From: QIAW01 sp035487295
GTDB lineage: Bacteria; Acidobacteriota; Terriglobia; Terriglobales; Acidobacteriaceae
Length of the DNA: 64,000 nucleotides
Assembly: GCA_035487295.1 (NCBI GenBank)
Contig: DATHMH010000043.1
Location: forward strand, 186,001-250,000
Direction of reading: 5' to 3'
Both the position numbers and the translations under genes were made by a program. Each line of letters begins with the position of its first letter. The first letter of the stretch is position 1. The notes under the pieces were generated by a model, which worked only from the letters and a program-made list of their open reading frames with translations, did no database searches and was not told where the DNA came from. Shown in pieces: positions 9,658-18,476 of the stretch.

Positions 9658-9766
9658 CAGTAGCTGTTAAAGCAAGGCTCTCAAGTAGTTGTCTGACCTC
9701 CGCTCGCGACAGCATATCGGCGAAAATTGCGAATCCATGTTCGTCTATATGTTTGCGCCAATTCAT
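9593..9766 (-). pseudogene. Remnant of a phytanoyl-CoA dioxygenase (PhyH)-type gene
   Basis: An ATG at 9766 overlaps the TGA of the upstream methyltransferase gene (ATGA), as in a coupled operon. The first ~34 residues (MNWRKHIDEHGFAIFADML, then SRAEVRQLLESL) match the N-terminal pattern of phytanoyl-CoA dioxygenase-family proteins from memory (I.EHGFAI..dvLs..Ev..L). After about residue 36 the frame runs antisense into the 3' end of the TPR gene and stops at 9593, so the catalytic double-stranded beta-helix with its HxD...H iron site is absent. This is a 5' stump of a normally ~250-residue gene. Confidence 0.5.
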
Positions 9767-10530
9767 TCCTTCAATTCTTTCCCTGACCTCATCTTCCACA
9801 CCATCTGCCGCAGCATTCCCAGCCAGAGTTCGGCGTCGCTGGCGGGCAGGTTGAGATGGCGAATCAGGCGACGAACCTTTTCTTCAGTTGAAGCTCCAGG
9901 CTGCGGCTTCAGGTAGCCGCTGGCGCACAGCGCATCGAGCAGCATGGCGGTAATCCGCTCAAGCTGGCCCGCCGCGGCCGAATCGTTTTTCTGAAGCCGC
10001 TCTGTGGCTCGTAATTGTTTTGGCAATCCTTTTTTCCGGGCTCCACGCGCGAGTTCATAAAGGCAGACTGCCACGGCCTGCCCAAGATTCATGGAGCTGT
10101 GTTCGTCGTGTGTCGGTATGCGCACCAACCAGTGGCAGTAGCTGAGGTCGTGGTTTGAGAGACCGCGCTTTTCCGAGCCAAACAAAAGCGCGACGCGGCC
10201 CGAGGCGAGCTTGCGTATCAGGCGCGCGCCCTCTTCCAACCCTCGCAGCGGGTGTTGCAGCTCGCGATGACGGGCCGTGGTGGTTCCAACCACCAGCGCG
10301 CAGTCGGCCACAGCTTCGGCCAGGCTCGTGTATTCCGAGGCGCTCTTCAGCAGCGCCGAGGCGCCCACAGCCGAGCGCGCCTCGCGAAATGCCGCTTCGT
10401 ACGGGTTCACCACCCGCAGATGGCGAAAACCAAAATTGCTCATGGCGCGCGCTGCCGCGCCAATGTTAAGCGGATTGCGCGTGGAGACTAGCACAACGCG
10501 CAGGCGGTCATGTTCACCGGGTACGGGCAA
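9763..10530 (-). CDS. trmJ: tRNA 2'-O-methyltransferase, TrmJ-type (SPOUT)
   Basis: The 255-residue protein has the SpoU/TrmH SAM-binding knot: an N-terminal VSTRNPLNIGAAARAM segment, motif LLFGSEKRGLSN (about 123-135) and motif SMNLGQAVAVCLYEL (about 152-166). TrmJ methylates the ribose of residue 32 in the tRNA anticodon loop using S-adenosylmethionine; other TrmH-family members share these motifs, so the exact target is inferred. The C-terminal ~90 residues are helical. It lies 52 bases after the YhiN-like gene on the same strand and overlaps the PhyH remnant by 4 bases. Confidence 0.8.
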   Translation of the reverse strand: MPVPGEHDRLRVVLVSTRNPLNIGAAARAMSNFGFRHLRVVNPYEAAFREARSAVGASALLKSASEYTSLAEAVADCALVVGTTTARHRELQHPLRGLEEGARLIRKLASGRVALLFGSEKRGLSNHDLSYCHWLVRIPTHDEHSSMNLGQAVAVCLYELARGARKKGLPKQLRATERLQKNDSAAAGQLERITAMLLDALCASGYLKPQPGASTEEKVRRLIRHLNLPASDAELWLGMLRQMVWKMRSGKELKE

Positions 10531-10582
10531 GAGTGCTTATTTTACGACATGGATTTCAACCTCGGAATTTAACCTGGCAAAT

Positions 10583-11746
10583 CTACAGCGCTCGTCCCGC
10601 CGCTGCGCCCGAGGCCCAGGCCCACTGGAAGTTGAAGCCGCCCAGGTGGCCGGTGACATCCACCACTTCGCCGATGAAAAACAGGCCGGGAATTTTTTGG
10701 CTCTCCATTGTCTTGGCCGACAACTCATCGGTGTCTATTCCGCCCGCGGTCACCTCGGCCTTGGCATAGCCTTCCGTATCCGTGGGGGTAAGGCTCCATT
10801 GGTGTGCCTGTTGTTCAAGTTGTGCAATTGCCTGATTGTTCCACGCCGCGGGTGCGTGCAGATCGAGCCAGCGTGTCGCCAGCCGATGGGGCAGTGCCTG
10901 CTGAAAGGCCGCCCGCGCCACGCTGAGATTTCTCACCTTGGCTTCGCGAATCGCCGCCGTAACCTCGCGCTCCGGCGCGAGATCAATGCAGATGGGCTCG
11001 CCCGCGCTCCAGTATGAAGAAACCTGCAGGACCGCTGGTCCACTCAGTCCCTTGTGAGTGATTAACATCTTCTCCCGGAAGCTGCGATGGTTGCTAGCAG
11101 CTATCACCTCTGCCGATATCCCGGCAAGATCGCAATAACGGCTGCGGTCTTCCGCGTTCAGAACCAGCGGCACGAGTCCCGGCCTGGTGGGAACGATCTT
11201 CAACCCGAATTGGCGGGCCAGATCGTAACCGAACGAGGTGGCCCCGATTTTGGGAATCGAAAGCCCTCCGGTTGCGACCACCAGGGTTGCGGAGCGGAAT
11301 TCGGCGGCTTCGGTCCGAACCACAAATTCACTCGTGCGTTGGACCTCGCGGATTCTGCTGTTGAGAAATATTTGTACTCCCGCCTGCCCGCACTCGGCTT
11401 CCAGCATGTTGGTAACATCGTGGGCTGTGCGGTCGCAGAAGAGCTGGCCAAGGGTCTTTTCATGATAAGGAATGCGGTGCTTTTCGATCAGTGCAATGAA
11501 ATCCGATGGCGTATACCGCGCCAATGCCGATTTCGCGAAATGCGGATTGGCACAGATGAAATTTTCCGGCTGGCAATAGATATTCGTGAAATTGCAGCGG
11601 CCGCCGCCGGAGATAAGTATCTTCTTGCCAATGCGGTCGGCGTGCTCCAACACGGCAACGCGCCGCCCGCGCTTGCCGGCCTCGAGCGCGCACATGAGTC
11701 CGGCTGCGCCCGCGCCGGCTATTACAGCATCAAATTTGCGGATCAA
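10583..11746 (-). CDS. YhiN/HI0933-family FAD-dependent oxidoreductase
   Basis: The 387-residue flavoprotein has an N-terminal Rossmann FAD site (DAVIAGAGAAGLMCALEAG, about 5-23), the family hallmark ISGGGRCNFTN (about 45-55), a second glycine motif VVATGGLSIPKIGATSFGY, and a C-terminal FAD-binding segment FFIGEVVDVTGHLGGFN. The family (YhiN/BaiN) is usually annotated NAD(P)/FAD-dependent oxidoreductase; its physiological substrate is not settled. Length is normal. It is the first gene of a probable two-gene unit with trmJ. Confidence 0.85.
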   Translation of the reverse strand: MIRKFDAVIAGAGAAGLMCALEAGKRGRRVAVLEHADRIGKKILISGGGRCNFTNIYCQPENFICANPHFAKSALARYTPSDFIALIEKHRIPYHEKTLGQLFCDRTAHDVTNMLEAECGQAGVQIFLNSRIREVQRTSEFVVRTEAAEFRSATLVVATGGLSIPKIGATSFGYDLARQFGLKIVPTRPGLVPLVLNAEDRSRYCDLAGISAEVIAASNHRSFREKMLITHKGLSGPAVLQVSSYWSAGEPICIDLAPEREVTAAIREAKVRNLSVARAAFQQALPHRLATRWLDLHAPAAWNNQAIAQLEQQAHQWSLTPTDTEGYAKAEVTAGGIDTDELSAKTMESQKIPGLFFIGEVVDVTGHLGGFNFQWAWASGAAAGRAL

Positions 11747-11908
11747 AGCTGGTACCTGATTTTACGATCAAGTCTTCGACCACAGAGGCCGTAGCCAATA
11801 GCTTACAGTCGGAGCTCAAGTCTCCAAAATTCTAATATGCAGCAGACGCGGCGACTTTGATAGTTTCCATGCCTGCGGCCCATATACCAAATGCTATATC
11901 CTTAATAA

Positions 11909-12520
11909 ATGCCGATTGCTGCCCGCCCATCTCGTGATCGCGAGCTGGTGCAAATCGTGGATTCCGCGCTGGCCGATGCTGTGCAGCGAAGCGGCGACTG
12001 GCTGGTTTGCCGTCCCGGATGCACCCAGTGTTGTGTGGGTCCATTCCCGATTAACCAGCTCGATGCCGTGCGGTTGCAACAGGGATTTGCCCATCTTGAA
12101 CAACGCGCCCCCGAGCGCGCCGCCCGAATCCGCGAACGCGCCCGCCAATCTGTGGCGCGGCTCTCGGCGCAATTTCCCGGTGATCTGACGACAGGCATAT
12201 TGCACGAAGACGAAGAGGCTGAGCGGAAGTTTTTTGAATTCGCCGATGGCGAGCCTTGCCCGGTGCTCGATCCCCAGACCGGGACCTGTGAGCTGTACGA
12301 ATCTCGTCCCATGACCTGCCGTGTCTTCGGACCGCCGGTGCGCTCCGAAGGTGGTCTGGGTGTTTGCGAACTCTGCTTTCACGGAGCTACCAACCAGCAA
12401 ATTGCCGCCTGCGAGATGCACCCCGATCCTAGCGGCCTGGAATCTACTCTGGTGAAAGAAGCGGAGACCGCGACGGGCATGCGCGGTGACACCATCGTGG
12501 CCTTCTGTTTAGCATCGTGA
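11909..12520 (+). CDS. YkgJ-family cysteine-cluster protein
   Basis: The 203-residue protein carries the YkgJ signature CRPGCTQCC (C34, C38, C41, C42) and a second cysteine group in EPCPVLDPQTGTCELY and RPMTCRVFG, with further Cys in VCELC. These residues are thought to bind a metal or Fe-S cluster; biochemical role is poorly defined. No signal peptide, so it is probably cytoplasmic. The start ATG follows an AT-rich stretch (CTTAATAA) without a clear ribosome site. Confidence 0.8.
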   Translation: MPIAARPSRDRELVQIVDSALADAVQRSGDWLVCRPGCTQCCVGPFPINQLDAVRLQQGFAHLEQRAPERAARIRERARQSVARLSAQFPGDLTTGILHEDEEAERKFFEFADGEPCPVLDPQTGTCELYESRPMTCRVFGPPVRSEGGLGVCELCFHGATNQQIAACEMHPDPSGLESTLVKEAETATGMRGDTIVAFCLAS

Positions 12521-12600
12521 GTTGTTCTGCACCTTTCAACCCCAACCTGAAACGAAATCGCTCTCTTCTGCACTATCCAGGCAGGAGAATCAATTCAACA

Positions 12601-12794
12601 TGGATGAAGGCACCCAATCGCGGAGGGAAGGGATTGCTCTGGGTTTAAGCCCGCAACCGCCTCAGACAGAATGGCCGCACAGACCGGAGGCGGAAGAGGC
12701 CATCCGGGCGCTGCGCGCGGAGATCATGGATGCATATGGATTGTGCCGGCCTCTCTCCGAGATGCAGGGTCGAGTTGAGCGGCACAATCGCTGA
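12601..12794 (+). CDS. Small hypothetical protein
   Basis: A 64-residue acidic protein; ATG at 12601 has GGAG about 12 bases upstream. It contains a helical stretch PEAEEAIRALRAEIMDAYGL and no cysteine or membrane segment. I do not recognise the family. It may be read from the same transcript as the YkgJ gene 80 bases upstream. Spacer 12795-12941 holds a small GGCCC..GGGCC hairpin and nothing else I can support. Confidence 0.4.
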
Positions 12795-12941
12795 TAGCGC
12801 CGATCATTTCTTTTCGAAGCCTGGGAAAATCTGATCTGCCGGAATGCGAGTTCCATTACGGGAAGGCCCCAAAATGGGCCCGTACATGGCAGGGAATACC
12901 GCAGCAGTTCCAAACAGTGACTTTGCGCCGGCGCTTACACA

Positions 12942-13172
12942 CTAGCGCATGGAAGCAAAATCCGGATCGTCAAAAATGGGCGGCGCTCCCTTAATGAGCA
13001 GGTAATCCACGCGATCGGCGCACATGCGGCAGGTCGGAAAGATCTCGCCGGCAACAAACCGTTGCATCTCCTGGTCTGATCGCCCTGGATTCGGATGCGC
13101 CGTGTAGTGAACCACTCTGTAGAGTCCGGATGTCTTCACAGATTCGCCTGGGTGATAAATTGTATGAGGCAT
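12942..13172 (-). CDS. Small zinc-ribbon-like protein (YjzC-like pattern)
   Basis: This 76-residue protein has the pattern G..V.TSGLYRVVHY.AH followed by AGEIFPTCRMC. The Gly-x-Tyr-x-Val-x-His segment plus a GE.FP.C..C knuckle is what I recall for short, widespread YjzC-like or single-knuckle zinc proteins. Only one CxxC pair is present, so a full zinc site would need a partner or dimer. Function unknown. Confidence 0.6.
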   Translation of the reverse strand: MPHTIYHPGESVKTSGLYRVVHYTAHPNPGRSDQEMQRFVAGEIFPTCRMCADRVDYLLIKGAPPIFDDPDFASMR

Positions 13173-13475
13173 AAAACTCGCTTTCTGCCCCTGGCGTCCA
13201 AGTATTTAGCAGCTCCTCAATGTGACGTTGAAATCATGATTAACTCCAGTCGAGCACGCAAGCGCAAGCGTCAACTTACGCCGAAGCCGGCGGCCATAAG
13301 AAGCCGTCAGCAAATACGATTCGCAGCAACCCCAGGCCCGCGATGAGGGCCCCAGGCTGATTCCGCTTTCGCCGGCAAAGCAAGCCCATCCATCTCAAAG
13401 CTTCCTCGACCTGGCGGCTGCGAAAAACTCCGCGATTACCGGAAACATAAGTCCTGCCATCACGCTTGAATTGTC

Positions 13476-13504
13476 ATTCCGATCCCGCAAAGCGGGAGCG
13501 GAAT
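13476..13504. repeat. REP-like palindrome
   Basis: ATTCCG(AT)CCCGC-AAA-GCGGG(AG)CGGAAT forms a stem of 5 + 6 bp with one internal mismatch. The TCATTCCGA...AAGC...GGAATC pattern resembles short dispersed palindromes I recall from acidobacterial intergenic DNA. The surrounding gap 13173-13667 shows no convincing gene. Confidence 0.5.
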
Positions 13505-13667
13505 CGCTATTGTGTCAAGAATGTATGCAGGCTGCCCATAATTCAGAACTGGGCCAGGCTGGTTCCGGGGTGAAAATTATGCGACCCCGCCAGCAACGTG
13601 TGGATGGCAGTTTCAATCTAAGTCTGGTAACACTTCCTCTGGCCAATTCGACGATAGCGGCTAACCT

Positions 13668-13904
13668 ATGAAAAAAGCACCCGACTACGAGCGCATCTCT
13701 CACGCTCTGCAGCGAGGGGAAGACTCGCTGACGGAAGAGGAGGCGTGGATCCAGCGCTATCTCGACCTTGCAGACATATCCTTGCAGGCCAAGCCGCCAT
13801 TCCTGGTCAAGAATCTCCGGGAACCGAACCCCCGGTCAGATGATTTGTTAGAAACTGCGCGCAAGAATATTGAGCACGCCAGGAACCTGCGAAACAGTTT
13901 TTAG
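13668..13904 (+). CDS. Small hypothetical protein
   Basis: The protein has 78 residues and is soluble and highly charged (ISHALQRGEDSLTEEEAW, then IQRYLDLADISL), probably all helical. No domain recognised and no clear Shine-Dalgarno before ATG 13668. Supported mainly by protein-like composition and codon use. Confidence 0.45.
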   Translation: MKKAPDYERISHALQRGEDSLTEEEAWIQRYLDLADISLQAKPPFLVKNLREPNPRSDDLLETARKNIEHARNLRNSF

Positions 13905-14006
13905 GGCTTCCCGGCGCCTGGTCGAATGCGCGCGGCCTTGGCTGTTGAAGTTTCTTGCGGCGGCTTGAGCTTTTACCGGGTTTTAGGTTATGCTTACGAC
14001 CCACAA

Positions 14007-14128
14007 TGGAGAGGGATATCCGCAATACATCCTCTGTTTATTTAGTCAAACGTAGTTTGGTTCGTCTACTTTTGTGAATCTTCAATTGCAGAGTTTTCGC
14101 CACCTTCCCCCCCCAATATCCCTCTCCA
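14007..14128. repeat. 122-bp element bounded by 13-bp inverted repeats
   Basis: TGGAGAGGGATAT (14007-14019) and its exact reverse complement (14116-14128) bound a ~122-bp non-coding stretch in the 13905-14227 gap. No ORF lies inside. It could be a MITE-like element or the two arms of a long-range RNA hairpin; no target-site duplication is evident. Confidence 0.4.
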
Positions 14129-14227
14129 AATGGCCCTGCTGCAATCTGAGAATTAAATTGATTAGAGTTTTAGCCCCGGGCTCTTTGCGGGGTAGTACGC
14201 GACCATCCATGGCCTCTCTGAAATATC

Positions 14228-14779
14228 TCAGAACCTGCCGGCGTCAATCCACGATTGCACTTCGGCTTCGACGGAGAACGGTTTGGAAGTATCTGCTTTG
14301 AAGCGAGCCTCCAGGGTGTAGGCATTGCGTTCCAGTGGGATGCCTTCGTAGCCCCCTGCAGAGAGAAATCCCGTGACGTATCGCGAAGCAAAGGCGTGCA
14401 CTCCCAGCTTCTGATACTGCACCACATGCACCAGCTCGTGAAACCGGGTCTGCTCGCTGATGGCGCCGTACGAAACGATGAGATCAACAAAGGTTACAGC
14501 CGCCATCTCTGCGAAGTCAGGCAGCACCTCCCGGCTGAACCCCATGCTCTTCAGCTCTCCGTAGAAAAGCGGATTGCTGATGCGGCGGTCCGGCATGAGT
14601 TCGACGAAACGGGCAGCCTCCAGGACCGATGCGGGGAAAAAAGAGCGCAGCGATTCAATTTGAACCGTTGTCATCGGCGCGCTCTCAAGCAGGTACTTCC
14701 ATCGCTGCTGGGCAATAAAGTCAACGACAGCAGCGGTGATCGCTTCAATCTGAGCGGCGGAGAGCGTGGGCAGGTTCAT
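14228..14779 (-). CDS. HExxH-motif protein, metalloprotease-like
   Basis: The 183-residue protein carries FHELVHVVQ, a perfect HExxH zinc motif (H114, E115, H118) followed by Q as in DUF4157-like predicted peptidases. A third ligand could be E134 or later in the GGYEGIPLERNAY segment (E residues about 20-30 after the motif), but this is inferred. No signal peptide, so it appears cytoplasmic. The C-terminus (EVQSWIDAGRF) seems complete. Activity not established. Confidence 0.65.
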   Translation of the reverse strand: MNLPTLSAAQIEAITAAVVDFIAQQRWKYLLESAPMTTVQIESLRSFFPASVLEAARFVELMPDRRISNPLFYGELKSMGFSREVLPDFAEMAAVTFVDLIVSYGAISEQTRFHELVHVVQYQKLGVHAFASRYVTGFLSAGGYEGIPLERNAYTLEARFKADTSKPFSVEAEVQSWIDAGRF

Positions 14780-14854
14780 CCGCGAGTAGATTACATCATG
14801 AAGTTATCGCGGGCAGTGGAAGTTGCAGGTGGTATCTGCAAAGCAAACGGCAAC

Positions 14855-15028
14855 TTATTTCTTGCCCTTGGTTTCTTCTTTTAATTCTGCCGTCAATCCC
14901 ATGAGAAAGCCGAGCACCGCGCCCCAAAGAGCGCCACTTAGGATTTCTCCAATATGCCATTTTGCATGAAAACCGGCCAGCACTCCACCCGGCACTGCGA
15001 GCCCAATTCCCCACGTATATTTTTTCAT
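14855..15028 (-). CDS. Small 57-residue membrane protein
   Basis: A short frame, ATG at 15028 and TAA at 14855-14857, encodes MKKYTWGIGLAVPGGVLAGF..., with two glycine-rich hydrophobic segments (residues about 5-20 and 27-46) and a charged tail ELKEETKGKK. The positive N-terminus, clean hydrophobic segments and lysine-rich end are typical of small two-span inner-membrane proteins. No family recognised and no strong ribosome site. Confidence 0.6.
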   Translation of the reverse strand: MKKYTWGIGLAVPGGVLAGFHAKWHIGEILSGALWGAVLGFLMGLTAELKEETKGKK

Positions 15029-15297
15029 TGAACTATGTTCAGCCTACACCAGTTTCGCAGCTCCGGGCGCACTTTTGTCGACACAGCCAGGAATGAGTCA
15101 CCATTCAATTCTCGAAGTTTACCGGCTCAACCCGACCCAGTTTGCCTGTAATTCCCAAATTGAAACTAGTATTAAGATTGCGTAAAAAGAAACGATTTCT
15201 CTCCAGCTTCCACTATAATTCCGGTATTCCACTGCGGCGATTTTCTCAGGAAGCCGCAACAGGCCCCAAAACCAAACCCACCAGCAAGGAGGCCGAC

Positions 15298-16830
15298 ATG
15301 ACCCGACAGCTGTTCACAAGAATTGTAATGTGCGCATGCGCCATTGCAGCGTGCACTGGCAGCGCAGAAGCCACTGTCTCATTCAACATGGCGTCGTACT
15401 TATCCGGGCACTTCGACATGAGGGGAATTACAGTCGGAGACTTCAACGGCGACGGCGTTCCCGATCTGGTCGTAGTGAACTCAGAGACAAATGAGTTCCT
15501 ATACTGGCAGGGTAACGGCGATGGCACGTTTGGGCCTTTCGTTACCACCAGCATGGCGGGTGCGACCAGCCTCTTGCCTGAAGCTATTGTCGCAGCCGAT
15601 TTCAATGGCGACGGCAAGCTCGATATCGCGATCAGCCATCCATACCTTAGTCCAACGATGGCGTTCGGAGGCAACGTGATCACCGTACACCTGGGAGACG
15701 GCGCGGGCCACTTCGGCGATGGCATCATCATTACCACGGGAACAACGCCTACGAGCCTTGCCATCGGAGATTTCAACGGCGATGGCATCCCCGATCTGGC
15801 CGTGGGCGCATTGGGGGACCGAGCAGTCTGGATTCACCTGGGCAATGGAGACGGAACATTCAGGGATCCCACCCAATTTCCTGCGAATACCTTGAGTGGC
15901 GGTACGGCGATGGATATCGCTACGGCCGATGTCAATAACGACGGACATCTGGATGTGGTTGCTGAAGACAGCGGGCAGGTGATCACACTACTGGGCGATG
16001 GCGTTGGAGGATTTACTCCCTTACCCGCTGTCAACGTGCGAAGCGAATTCGCTCAGATCGCCCTCGGAGACATCAACGGCGATGGCAAGATTGACCTCGT
16101 GGCGGCATCTTCCGAATTCGACTCGACAGATATCGACGTTTTTCTCGGAGTCGGCGACGGCACCTTCGCCTTCCAGCAAGAGAAACATGTGAGCGGCCCG
16201 GGATCAGCGATTACGATGGCGGACTTTGATACTGACGGCACTTTGGATCTGGCTTTGGGGCGTAGCGTTCTTGTAACCCAGCAAGACTTCATCTCGGTAT
16301 TCACCGGTGACGGAATGGGAAATTTTCCCGCAGAATTCGATTTTGGGTTTGTTGGGGATACCATTCCTTCGTACCGCATGGTGGCCGGAGACTTTAACCG
16401 TGACGGTCGCCCCGACCTGGCCATCACTGGGGGACCTCCGAGAGAATTCATCACTGTCCTGATCAACACTTCGCCTCGGGGCTGCGACGACAGCCTCGAT
16501 CTCACCTACAACGGCGGCACTCTCAATCTGAGCTTCACGTTAAAGAGCGCTCAGCCGGCAATCTGGAGCACGTGGCTGGCGTTTCCGAATAACGTTATCA
16601 ATTTGTGGTCGCTTCCGGTACCGCGCGTAGTGCCTGCGGTGAACTTCAATGTGCCGATACCCGGATTTCCCATGATAGGAAACGTCGGAGTTCTAACGAC
16701 CTTAAGTAATTCCACTTTCGGCTTGGTTTGTGCCGATTTTCAGATCGTGGATACCGGCGGCGTAGGCGCCACGCCGCAGCAACTTAAAGACCAGATCATG
16801 AAGAATGGAATTATAGGTTCGCTGCCCTAG
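15298..16830 (+). CDS. Secreted FG-GAP/VCBS repeat protein (copy 1)
   Basis: I chose ATG 15298: AAGGAGG lies 6 bases upstream and a signal peptide follows (IVMCACAIAACTGSAEA); the frame is open back to 15142. The 510-residue protein has seven calcium-binding FG-GAP/VCBS motifs of the DFNGDGxPDL type (e.g. DFNGDGVPDL, DFNGDGKLDI, DINGDGKIDL, DFNRDGRPDL), which should fold as a beta-propeller. A C-terminal ~110-residue beta domain follows (CDDSLDLTYNGGTLNLSF...). It is a tandem paralogue of the next gene. Probably extracellular; ligand unknown. Confidence 0.85.
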   Translation: MTRQLFTRIVMCACAIAACTGSAEATVSFNMASYLSGHFDMRGITVGDFNGDGVPDLVVVNSETNEFLYWQGNGDGTFGPFVTTSMAGATSLLPEAIVAADFNGDGKLDIAISHPYLSPTMAFGGNVITVHLGDGAGHFGDGIIITTGTTPTSLAIGDFNGDGIPDLAVGALGDRAVWIHLGNGDGTFRDPTQFPANTLSGGTAMDIATADVNNDGHLDVVAEDSGQVITLLGDGVGGFTPLPAVNVRSEFAQIALGDINGDGKIDLVAASSEFDSTDIDVFLGVGDGTFAFQQEKHVSGPGSAITMADFDTDGTLDLALGRSVLVTQQDFISVFTGDGMGNFPAEFDFGFVGDTIPSYRMVAGDFNRDGRPDLAITGGPPREFITVLINTSPRGCDDSLDLTYNGGTLNLSFTLKSAQPAIWSTWLAFPNNVINLWSLPVPRVVPAVNFNVPIPGFPMIGNVGVLTTLSNSTFGLVCADFQIVDTGGVGATPQQLKDQIMKNGIIGSLP

Positions 16831-16915
16831 AAGCAAAAAGCCGCCGGCTCGCCGCGCTTTGCCGGTGCGAGTGTCTTTCAAAACGGAAATGTCCAAAGTT
16901 CTAGCAGGAGGCAAA

Positions 16916-18454
16916 ATGACGCTACGGTTATTCAGAAACATCGTAATTTATGCTTGCGCCATCGTCGCATACACCGGCAGCGCAGCCGCTACGGTTTCAT
17001 TCACAACTACAACGAGCTTTCTACCTTCTTCCGGCAATCTCGCTCCCGATCTGAGAGGAATCGTCGCCGCCGACTTCAACGGCGACGGCATTCATGATCT
17101 GGTCATGGTAGACCGGACGGCAAAGGTATTCATGTACTTTCAGGGCAGGGGTGATGGCACGTTTCTCGATCCTGTTTCCATGAGTACTGGGGTAACGAGT
17201 CTGCCTCCCGATGCCATTGTGGCAGCAGATTTCAACGGTGACGGTAAGTTGGATATCGCGGTGACTCTCTCAACAGAGGATTCGGGTATTCTGGCTCCCT
17301 TCGTGGGCGACCAGGTTGAGTTGTTCCTGGGAGATGGAGCCGGTCACTTCAGCGCCGGCCCGGTTATTACCGATACAGGAACAGGCGCCGACAGCCTCGC
17401 CAGTGGCGACTTCAATGGCGACGGCATCCCTGACCTGGCGGTAGGCGCATCGGGAGACCAGGCGGTGTGGATATATCGGGGAAACGGAGACGGGACATTC
17501 AATCCCCCAAGCCGATTTCCCATTGCTACTCTGGGCAGAACTACTCTGGAAGTGGCCGCAGCAGATATAAATCACGATGGTCACATAGATATTGTTGCCG
17601 TGGGCTCCGGGACAATGACCACGCTCCTGGGCGATGGAATGGGAGGATTTACCATTACCGCGCCGATGGCCACGACGGGGGCCGGATTCCCCCAAATAGC
17701 GCTCGCAGATGTCAATGAAGATGGCAACCTGGATGCCGTGGTCGTGTCCCGCTCAACAGGAGATTCCATCTTTGTTGACATATTTTTCGGAACAGGAGCA
17801 GGGAGTTTCTCACTCGCGCGCACACTGCCATTGACGGGCAAATTTCCAGGGGCTGTCGCACTCGCGCTCGCAGATTTCGACAGCGACAGGCACGTTGATA
17901 TCGCTGTGGGCCGGGATGGAATCATCTCGATATTGACCGGTGACGGAGCAGGGAACTTTCCGGCTCAATATGACTTCGCCGGAAACAATGAGAACCTGCA
18001 GGCCCGACGCATGGTGGCGGCGGACTTCAATCGCGATGGCCGCCCCGACCTGATAGCCACTTCCGGCCCTGAAATCTCATTGCTGATAAACACGTCTCCC
18101 CCAAGTTGTACTGACACCGTTGACCTCACCTACAGCGCCGGCACACTCAACCTGGGCTTTACCTTGATGAGCCCTCAGCCGGCCATCTGGAGTACGTGGC
18201 TCGCTTCTCAGAATAGCGTGGTCAATCTGTGGCTGGCGCCCATTCCAGCGGTGACGCCGGCAGTTTCCTTGAATGTACCCATACCGGGATTTCCCATGAT
18301 AGGAAATGTTGGTGTTCTGACGGTCTTGAACAACCAGGATTCCGGCATGGTCTGTTTCGATTGGAAGACAGTAGATACCTGCGGCGTGGGCGCCACGCCG
18401 CAGGAGCTAAGAAATCAGATCATCAAGAATGGGATTATGGATTCTCTGCCTTAG
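16916..18454 (+). CDS. Secreted FG-GAP/VCBS repeat protein (copy 2)
   Basis: ATG 16916 is preceded by AGGAGG with 4-base spacing, and a signal peptide follows (IVIYACAIVAYTGSAAA); the frame is open back to 16859. The 512-residue protein matches its upstream neighbour along its whole length, with seven DxDxDG-type repeats (one degraded to DFDSDRHVDI) and the same C-terminal domain with the block VPIPGFPMIGNVGVLT. Tandem duplication is evident. The 85-base spacer and strong ribosome sites suggest a shared transcript. Confidence 0.85.
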   Translation: MTLRLFRNIVIYACAIVAYTGSAAATVSFTTTTSFLPSSGNLAPDLRGIVAADFNGDGIHDLVMVDRTAKVFMYFQGRGDGTFLDPVSMSTGVTSLPPDAIVAADFNGDGKLDIAVTLSTEDSGILAPFVGDQVELFLGDGAGHFSAGPVITDTGTGADSLASGDFNGDGIPDLAVGASGDQAVWIYRGNGDGTFNPPSRFPIATLGRTTLEVAAADINHDGHIDIVAVGSGTMTTLLGDGMGGFTITAPMATTGAGFPQIALADVNEDGNLDAVVVSRSTGDSIFVDIFFGTGAGSFSLARTLPLTGKFPGAVALALADFDSDRHVDIAVGRDGIISILTGDGAGNFPAQYDFAGNNENLQARRMVAADFNRDGRPDLIATSGPEISLLINTSPPSCTDTVDLTYSAGTLNLGFTLMSPQPAIWSTWLASQNSVVNLWLAPIPAVTPAVSLNVPIPGFPMIGNVGVLTVLNNQDSGMVCFDWKTVDTCGVGATPQELRNQIIKNGIMDSLP

Positions 18455-18476
18455 GCTTGGCATTTACGTCCAGAAA

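Noticed and set aside
13236..13346. A 36-codon Arg/Lys-rich open frame (MINSSRARKRKRQ...)
   Set aside because: No ribosome site and very low complexity; no independent support.
14796..15014. 72-codon minus-strand frame overlapping the 57-residue membrane protein
   Set aside because: The membrane-protein frame has signal-like hydrophobicity and a sensible terminus, while this one has Arg/Cys-rich, shadow-like composition.
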